In this document: piece after piece, positions 35,601 through 44,600 of the stretch
Layout: each line of letters starts with the position of its first letter
Numbering within the stretch: the stretch's first letter is position 1
DNA from: Echinometra lucunter
Lineage: Eukaryota; Echinodermata; Echinoidea; Camarodonta; Echinometridae
Assembly: GCA_029962745.1 (NCBI GenBank)
Contig: CM057162.1
Location: 22,096,791 to 22,160,790 of the forward strand
Length of the DNA: 64,000 nt
Direction of reading: 5' to 3'
Notes under the pieces: model-generated
What the model was told of the DNA's origin: nothing
The model's input: the letters and a program-made list of their open reading frames with translations, nothing else
Database searches by the model: none
Translations under genes and position numbers: made by a program

Positions 35601-38600
35601 AAAACTCATTCACTGGGTAGTTTTTATCACACTTCATGCCATGATAGTCATTGCTTTATGATTAAGAAATGTTTTTTGCTGGTGAACTTGTTTTAAGTGA
35701 ATATTCTAATCGAATAAATTATATGAACTATGTCCAAAAATATATCATTTTAAAACATAACTAGTTAAATTCCAAGAGTTCATGACCAATTTTATTTTTT
35801 ATAAGATACATCCTTACTGACACAAGAATACTGCAAACAAAATTTTTGTTTACATTCAACATAAAACTTGTCACAAAAAGACACAAAGCAAAATTTAAGG
35901 CAGGGATGTAGAGGAAAAAAAGTGAAAATCTGATATCAAAACACTTCATGAATTGCAACGATGGATGTTCAGGAAAAAAAGTCATTACTGTTACTGCTTG
36001 TCACTCTTCAAAATAGAATCATTTCAAAACAATCATAAAGAGGTTATCAGCGCTGTATCAAAGATTACAAGGAACTCGTCCTGCCATAACATTCACATAT
36101 CACTCATAAATCATAATATTAATTTTCATTAGTATACATACCTTTTCTCTTCTCAACCTTTCATACTGCGGTTTATATTCACTGTGAAGTAAACACAAAT
36201 GTGATACAAATATCTTTAAATGATCATTGATAAAGTTACATGCTTATATCGAGTCTGGGAAGTGCTACACTGCATGGATTTATTTGGAGCTGGGTAAAAT
36301 GGAAGAGTGGCGAGTAAAAGGTCTACATAGAGTGTTTTTATTAAAGTGAAAATTTCCCTCATATATCCTATTCATCTACCCCTCTTTCTGAGTCAAGAAA
36401 GACAATTGATTACATCTACATGAGGTTTTGTAAAATGCTAATGGACGACATGGTGAAAATTTGTAGAGCAGTATTAAACACACCTTCAAAAAGGAGGGAA
36501 TATACTGTACGTGTATTTGCAGGCATTCTTCCTCAAACTGAAGGATTGCATTAACAAAAAGATATCTGTTTCTCAAGGAATGAGAGCCATAGAGGTTAAA
36601 TCAGCTTTAACTTAAAGCAGTATAGTGTCTTCTTTTTAAGACACTTTTGCAGTATCCCGCAATCTACAGTGCAGGAATAAGACACTATACATGTACATCC
36701 GCAGAAAGGGCAAAAATCGTAGAAAACACAGAGTCTATTCCTGATGCACTACATTATACCATCTACAAATATGAGTGATGTTATTGCAGCTAACCATCAT
36801 GTGAGTCATTATCATTATCATAATTATTTTATTTGGCATTTTGTACAAATAGAGAAATTAGAATATGCAATCACTATTATCATGTGCAAATTGGCAATTT
36901 TCCTGTTGCAGCTTTCATTTAAAACACTTCATGTAATGTACTTTTTCATTATTTACAAACTATGTAGTAATGGGGAAAAAGGCCCTTAAGAAATACAGTG
37001 GAACCTCGTTATAAAGAACACTGTTATAACAACCTCTCGTTATAACAAGGTAATTTTGCTGGTCCCACTTCTTTGTACTTGTTTTTTAGCCCTGATATAA
37101 CAAGGTTTCGATATGAAAAGGTAATTTCCTTGATCTGGAGGAGTTTGTTATAACGAGGTTCGCCTGTATCTGTATTGCTATGGGTTAAGAAAATTAGAAA
37201 GACAACAATTTACAGCCTGATGTCCCACTCTGGTAGATTTGATACTTACGTCTCGTATTCTTCAACAGCTTCAGAGACAGCTTTAAAGAAATCATCCATT
37301 CCTTGTCCTGTAACAGCTGACACACCAACAGCCTGCAATGATAATAATACAGCAGAAAAAATAAGTAAATATTAGCAATATTGTTGTGATATAATAAATA
37401 CTTCAAAGTATCTTTCTTTTTTTTTTCAACTCAATGAATACAATGCTCAAGATAACCTGGGCTGGGGTCTATGGAAAATGAGTGTTTTACCCAAATCAAA
37501 CTGTGCTCAACGGGTCAATCATTTCTGTGCCAAAGGAAGAGCATTCAATTATTCTATTTTATCAGTTTCAATTCAGTAAGAACCAATTTTCAAATAGCTA
37601 ATATTTACTCACCACTGCAAAAGCAGCAATAATTCCACCACTTTATTTGAATGCTTACAAGATGTAAGCTGGCCTGGTGGTATACCTTGCCTTTTTCTAC
37701 TGACCAAGTTTGTCAGACCTTGGATCAAGAAGCAGTACTGGGTAGTATTTTTCGGATGGTGAGATCAGAGGTCATTTCTTACACCGTAATAATCTTATTC
37801 AGGGCTTGACAGTAACAGGAGCCGGGGACATGTGGGCCCCCAAAATTTAGGGCCGGAACCCCCAAAGTGAACATTTATAACACAGGGCTCAATACACTGC
37901 AGCCTGGAATTTTAATCCGGACCCCTACCAAAAAAGTTGGTGTGAAGCACCGTTTTATCTGATATAAAAATGTTGCTTATTTATTGGCAAGACATTAATC
38001 TACATTTGCCACACTCAACCCAGGTGAGGTGAATGGGTACCTGGCAGGAATTAATTCCTTCAAATGCTTGTGCGCTGTAATGGCTGCCGGGCTAAAGCCA
38101 GGGTAATAATATCCAAAATCCTTTGGAAGCACATAACTGGATAATAATTGGATAATAATGTGATGTGAGCTATATAAGAATGGAATATTATTATTATTAA
38201 AAATCTTAAAGCAAAGACAGCACATACCACACATGCTCTTACCCTTAGATTCTCATAGAATTCATCAAGCACCAGACTCATTGATCTTGTCAGGTTGGAA
38301 GCATATGAAGTCTCCTGATTCAAAGCATCTTGAAATGTCTCAAAATCTCTCATCCATTCCATAGCAAAATCGTGAGCAACAATGTCGATCTTATTCATCA
38401 CTACGATGAAGGGAAGTTTGTACTTGTATAGGATACTAAGAATGGAAAGTAAGAAAAAAAAATTTCAGTATTAATACCTTCCTTTAATTTGAACCTGATT
38501 TACAAATCAAAATACTATATCAGGTAGTTTTTGAATAGTAATAATTGTGATATTTTCTTTCTTTTACAAATTTGCATAATAGTTGTATTTTAAAAGAGAA

Positions 38601-41600
38601 TTGTTGCTTGGCTAGTGCCATAAGTGTTCTTGGATGGTGGTATGCACTCTTTAAGTTTGAACTGAATTATTATCATTACTATTACTATCATATGATCCAT
38701 TTGATGATGACGATTCACAGCATTTGTATGGCACCATATATCTGTTTTAAAAACATTCAAGAGCTCTTGCAGCGCAGTAGAATATACAGACATAATATCT
38801 GCGATCAATAAATGATTTATTATTATCCATTTTATTTCTGACAACAGCCAATCACATAAACATAAAGCCTGGACAATCATGCAGAGTAGGGGTTAAGATC
38901 AATACAGAACAGCCTTTTCCCCAATCAGCATGGCATGAATAAACAGTGTTACCTCTCATGTCATGAATTACTGTTCTCATGTGGACTAAAAATCCCATCC
39001 TGGAACCATCCCTGTACTGTCTCTAAGGCCAAAACTGCAGGGATGTCAGACTGATCTGAGCTTCATCTAATTTGTGCTGAATTTATCCCCCTATGCATGT
39101 GGCGCATGACTGCATAACCATTATCCTTAAAACAACTTACACTTAAGTGTAGAACATGACTGAAAATTAAAATCACACATGCAGAGGACACAAAAAGACT
39201 GACTATTCTAAGCACAGAATACGGTACACAAAATAGCTTACCTGCAAGCATACAGCATGTTAGACATGAAAGTCACAGGATTTACACTGCGTGCTGTATC
39301 CATTACATACACCACTACAGTGGGAAAGGTGGAGGCCTGGATATGAATAGAATATCATATTAATTACATTTCATAATATTCCAAAATAGATGGCATGTTG
39401 TCATCTCATAATCAAAGATGACATTACTAATTACTCTCATTGCACCACATTTCATTACAATGAACACTAAAAAGAAAAATGGTGAAGGATATACCGGCAA
39501 TGATAAAGGAAATAACACCTCTGATATGTATGATACATACTTCTTTTTGTACAGTCTTGTACTTTTAACTCTCATGAACACAGTTTCTATAAGACATCCA
39601 AAGTGTTTACATTCATTGCTAAGAGCAAAATAAAAGAATGGAAAAGACAGACAGAGAAAGAAAGGAACTGATTTACTCCAACTCCAAATGTGCCTGAGAC
39701 AATAATGCTATTAAAGTAAAAGAGAGAGAGAGAGAAATGTAAGGTTCCCACTTAGCCAAGTTATATTGGCAAGTTATGGCGAGTTTTCGCGAGTTGCCTT
39801 AAAGAGGTACTCGCAATAACTCGTGTAAAACTCTCCTTGTAACTCCGGATAACTCGCGACAACTTGGCACGGCTCGGCTTAACTCGTAGCAGCTCTGCAC
39901 TACTCTCCCTGAAGTCGCAAGCAGTTCCAAAATTTTTGAACATTTTGAAAATTCTCACCGACTCCTCATAACTCGAGCTGAACTCGCTTAAATTCGCTTA
40001 AACTCATAACAAGCTCGCACGGCACTCTTTATAACTTGTAATAACTCGCCACCTTCAAGGATACGCGAGTGCTATTCGAGTTTCCAAGAGTCGAGGGCGA
40101 GCACGGCGACTGTGCTTTGAGTCATGTCGAGTTGCCCACGAGATTAGCGTGACTTTAGATCGAGTATGGCAAGCTTCCATTGATCTACGCGAGTTTCGCA
40201 TGAGCATGAGCAGAGTGCAAGGCGAGCATTGCGAGCGCACCATAATTTTTCTGCAGGCCTATTAAAAACACAGTAATTTTCATTTTTCTAGAAGTATTTT
40301 TAAAGATATCTTTTAGAAAAGCATATTTTAAATTCAACTTTATTAACGCATGTGCACATACAGCCAACTATAGGCTATCGCCTCGGCTCATGGGTGTCGA
40401 TCGAAGGGGGGGGGGACACAGGGATAGGAGGGGGCGGCCTGTATTATCACCTCCCAGTCAATCACAGTTAAAAGTGACATGGTCTCCTCTTAATTCTAAA
40501 AACAAAATAGAAGAAAAAAAATTTCTTTTAAGCTGTTATTACCACCTATTCTAATCGACCAGAAAATACCCTGGAACAACAAACTTCATGAAACAATAAC
40601 AAAAGTTCAAGTTTAAAACCAGAGTATAAATAAAGTATTAATAAAAACAATAGAATACATCAGCATTGAAATCACTTTCATTTTTCTTTCATAATAATAT
40701 TTGTTACATTTACAAAAGAACTTTCATCTCAGTAAACTTTCGTAACTTAATTATCACGCGAAATATCAAAAAAAGCATTTTCAGCTTATTTTGACGTATA
40801 TAAGAAACTCGTAGAAAGCTCTCGACACTCGTAACAAGGTTTTGATAACTCGTTGATGGATCGGTACAAGTCGTATGCAGGTCATCACACCTCATACCAA
40901 ACTCGGTGTGACTCGTATTGCGCTCTGTTAACCCATTCGTGACAGGAATTATTTAAAGCCTAATTTGATCAGCTTTTATTCTTCAAATTGGCAACACCAA
41001 CATTTTTATTATTGCTACATTTTATTTATAAAATGTAATGTATCAGAAATGAATATAAGTTGACAGAAATTATGATAAGTCAAAAAGTTGCCAATTTGCA
41101 GGGGAAAACGGTGATTTTAAACTTTGTATCACATTGCCAATTTAAGGATTTTAATGCTTATTTTCCTGTAAAAAAATTTCAGCATCGAGCAATGAATATT
41201 GATGCAACCAAAATGGGCACAGTTTGTGCAGAATTTTTTGCTCTTTCTGCTCCTGTATTTGGTATGATTTTTAGGGCTTTGCATTAAAAGATATTAGGCC
41301 AAACCACAAAATGTGGACCTCTGTCACGAATGGGTTAACTCGTATCGCGCTCGGTTCACTCTTACAGCTGCTGTCGAAGTAAACTCGGTGTTGGGTCGTA
41401 AGATCACTTGTGCATACCTCATGAAATTAGTAAATTTCATGCGAGTTGACGCGGGTTGACGCGGGTTCAAGCTCGCGTCAGCTCGCCACAACTCGAGACT
41501 CCAACTCGGCCAAGTGGGAACCTTGCTAAAGAATGAGAAGGGAGGGAGACCTAACCAATGCCTCTGAAATAATAAATACTGCAAGAGAGAGAGGAAGGAG

Positions 41601-44600
41601 GGAACCCTTACCAATGTCTCTGAGATAATAGCTCCTGATGCAGACCATGTAAAGACTTCGATCTGGCCTGGAGTATCCAGTATGATGTACCTATCACAAC
41701 AAAACACAACTGATATTAACTAGGTACTGTGCTTTAACCGGTTGAATGCTAAACCTGAGATATCTTAGGCTGAGGTCTATGGAAAATGCATGTTATAATG
41801 AAATCAAATCATGCTCAACAGGTTAAGAAAAGATGAAAATTTGCACACAGACAGCAGCTGCCATCTGTGTCATAAGAACGCAAATATAAAGACATTATGA
41901 ACTAGCTTGAGAGAAAGATGATCCGTCAATAGCCCTTTGAATACAAAGCCCGAGACAAATCATACTTGGGCGGGGGGGCCTTTGGAAAATGCTAAAATTA
42001 CCAAAAATAACATGTTTAACAAGTTAACTATAAATATAATACATGGCATTAACTAGGGATATTAATTTTTCAAAATTCTTTTTGCTTTAGTATATGTGCA
42101 TATACATGTAGTTAGTCAAAGCCAAAATATTTATGACTATTCTTATCACATCAGCTGCAAAGGATAACTACACGAGTGCTCCAGACTAACTTTTGTGGTA
42201 GGGAGTCCGGACTTTGCATGTATTCAGTCCCGTGTTACAATAGTTAAATTTTGAGGGTCCCGACCTGAATGTCATATGTCTTTGGCACTTGTTAATGTAG
42301 AGCCCTGCCTATATCGTGCAAATCTTATGGACAATGCTAATGCTTTTCCTACCCCATTCATCAAAACATCCACTAGGATGCACAAGTCTTCCAAATCCCT
42401 ATCCTGAACTTCCATCCTGTACATGTACCAACTAGACTTACTTTGTTTCTTTGCTGCGTTTCTCTGCAAAGCTCATAACCTGATCAAAGCGTGTAGCAAA
42501 GAGATTAAGAGATGTCATAATGCCTCCATTGGGTCCTAACCCATATTGCTTCATCACCTCCTTGTACTTCACCGTGTCTCGGATATCTGGAAAAAAGACA
42601 ATCATTCATGTTATCAGGACTCCCTCCAACAAACTGTTTGCAATCTTTTGACCTGGGCCACACTGTTACTGGTATATCTTTGCACTTGACTCTGTGCCAG
42701 ATGTAGGTAAAATGCATCACTATCATCATCATCACCATCATCGGTACTTGCTGGCCAAACCATAACTAATTCCATCACAAATCATCAGCTGGTAGTCAAA
42801 AACATCATTTCTCATACTCAAATGTATTATTTTTTCCAGCTATGCAATATTTTTGACAATTTTTTCAGAAGAATGAACAAGAGAATGATGAATATTGATG
42901 ATCCACTTGGTGGGGCGCCTTAAGGCACATGTAGAAATAATCTAGAATTAACCCCCCCCCCCTCAAGATTTTAAAACTTTAATTATAAATCACAAAGGAA
43001 CAGGAACTGCATGAGCTCAAAGATCTTGTGGGGGTTGATTAAGATAAATAGCTGATCTGTGAAGGCCTTTTGTTGGATAGCCTACTTCATGAATTGATTA
43101 TTTCTTCTGTAAAGCACTTTGATCAGTCTTAAATTGGATATAGCACTATGAAAGAAATTATCATTATCATTGGATCACTCGACAAAAGAAACGGACACCG
43201 CTTTTTAATTGGATAGATGTTTTATTCAATCTGCAAAGAGAAATACAGAAAATCCAGTGTAAACAATCAGGTATTCAGAAGAATACATCAGTTATGCACA
43301 TGTTATCTCAATAAATGATTCACTGTTAAATCAAGAATGAGTAACTGTTATCATTTCAAGTTTTGAGACTACATGTATATCTAAGAGTTATGTCCTAGCA
43401 AATATATTAAATTGTATGTAGTTAAATCTACGATGTATGACGACACATCAATATCAGGAATTCCAGTTTTCTCACAGATCTTACCAAAAAAGTAAGAACC
43501 TAGTTTCAGAGTAATTGCATAGCACAAGAACACTTATTACGTCACTTCAAACCAACAGATAAATCAGTTATCGGTTCAAATAGGACCTCTTTTCATTTCA
43601 ACGTCACAAACAAAATTATCGAAAATCATTCTCCAGAAATTCGTAACGACTTATAACTTAGCATTTTCTTTCAAACACTTTTCATATATGCTTTTATAAT
43701 AATAATAATAATAATTAATAATATATGCAATTTGTTAGGCGCCATATCCATCTCGTAAGAGATGGATATGCATCCAAACTACAAATTGTCTTATAACTCT
43801 TTTATTTCAATACTTGACAACATCCATGAATGTTCTTCTGACATTCTTTTGTATTTTTTATGAACTTATATGAATAGGATGGCAATCTCTATTTCACCAC
43901 AGATATACTTTTGCCTAAATATCTAATCTGTATGAATCACACAATTACTTTCTTCATCCAAATGATCAACCAAATATCTAATGCATAGAGTAAGGTACCC
44001 GAAATTCGACCGCTTAAGCTTTTCTGCGATATTTACGCTGCTAAACTTACTTTTCATAAAATCATATCTACATAAATTCATGTCAAATATATCAAACTAT
44101 TTTTATCACAATGTTATTTTTTTCAAATACATCACACAATTTTAGAAAATATGAAAATATATCACTATGTTTCATGCCCTGAATTCGATATCCCCCGGCA
44201 ATCATTCCACGTGGCGCATCGCGCGTACAATGTCAACGCGTATGAGGGCCGCTGAAATGCGCCGCACCATACAATGTACATGGTTGTCCATCGCCGAAGT
44301 TCCAGCGCCTGTCGGCGCTCCCCTTGCGGTGGAATGAAGGCCAGCGGGGACATGCATTTAACTTTGTACATGAAGTCACTGCATCGGCAGATACGGGGGG
44401 GTTGGTTTTTCATTTGTTTTTCGCCAATACCATCACACTCGGAGCTGGCGATAAATGAAAAATCTTGCCACAAAACCGCTGATTTCTTTATTTCTAGCGC
44501 TTTTTCTGCCACTATGTTTCTTAGCAGTGGACCTAAGTCTTCACGTGCTTTGGAAATTTTGCATTTTTGACGCCTGAATATGACTTTTTAGATGGATTTT

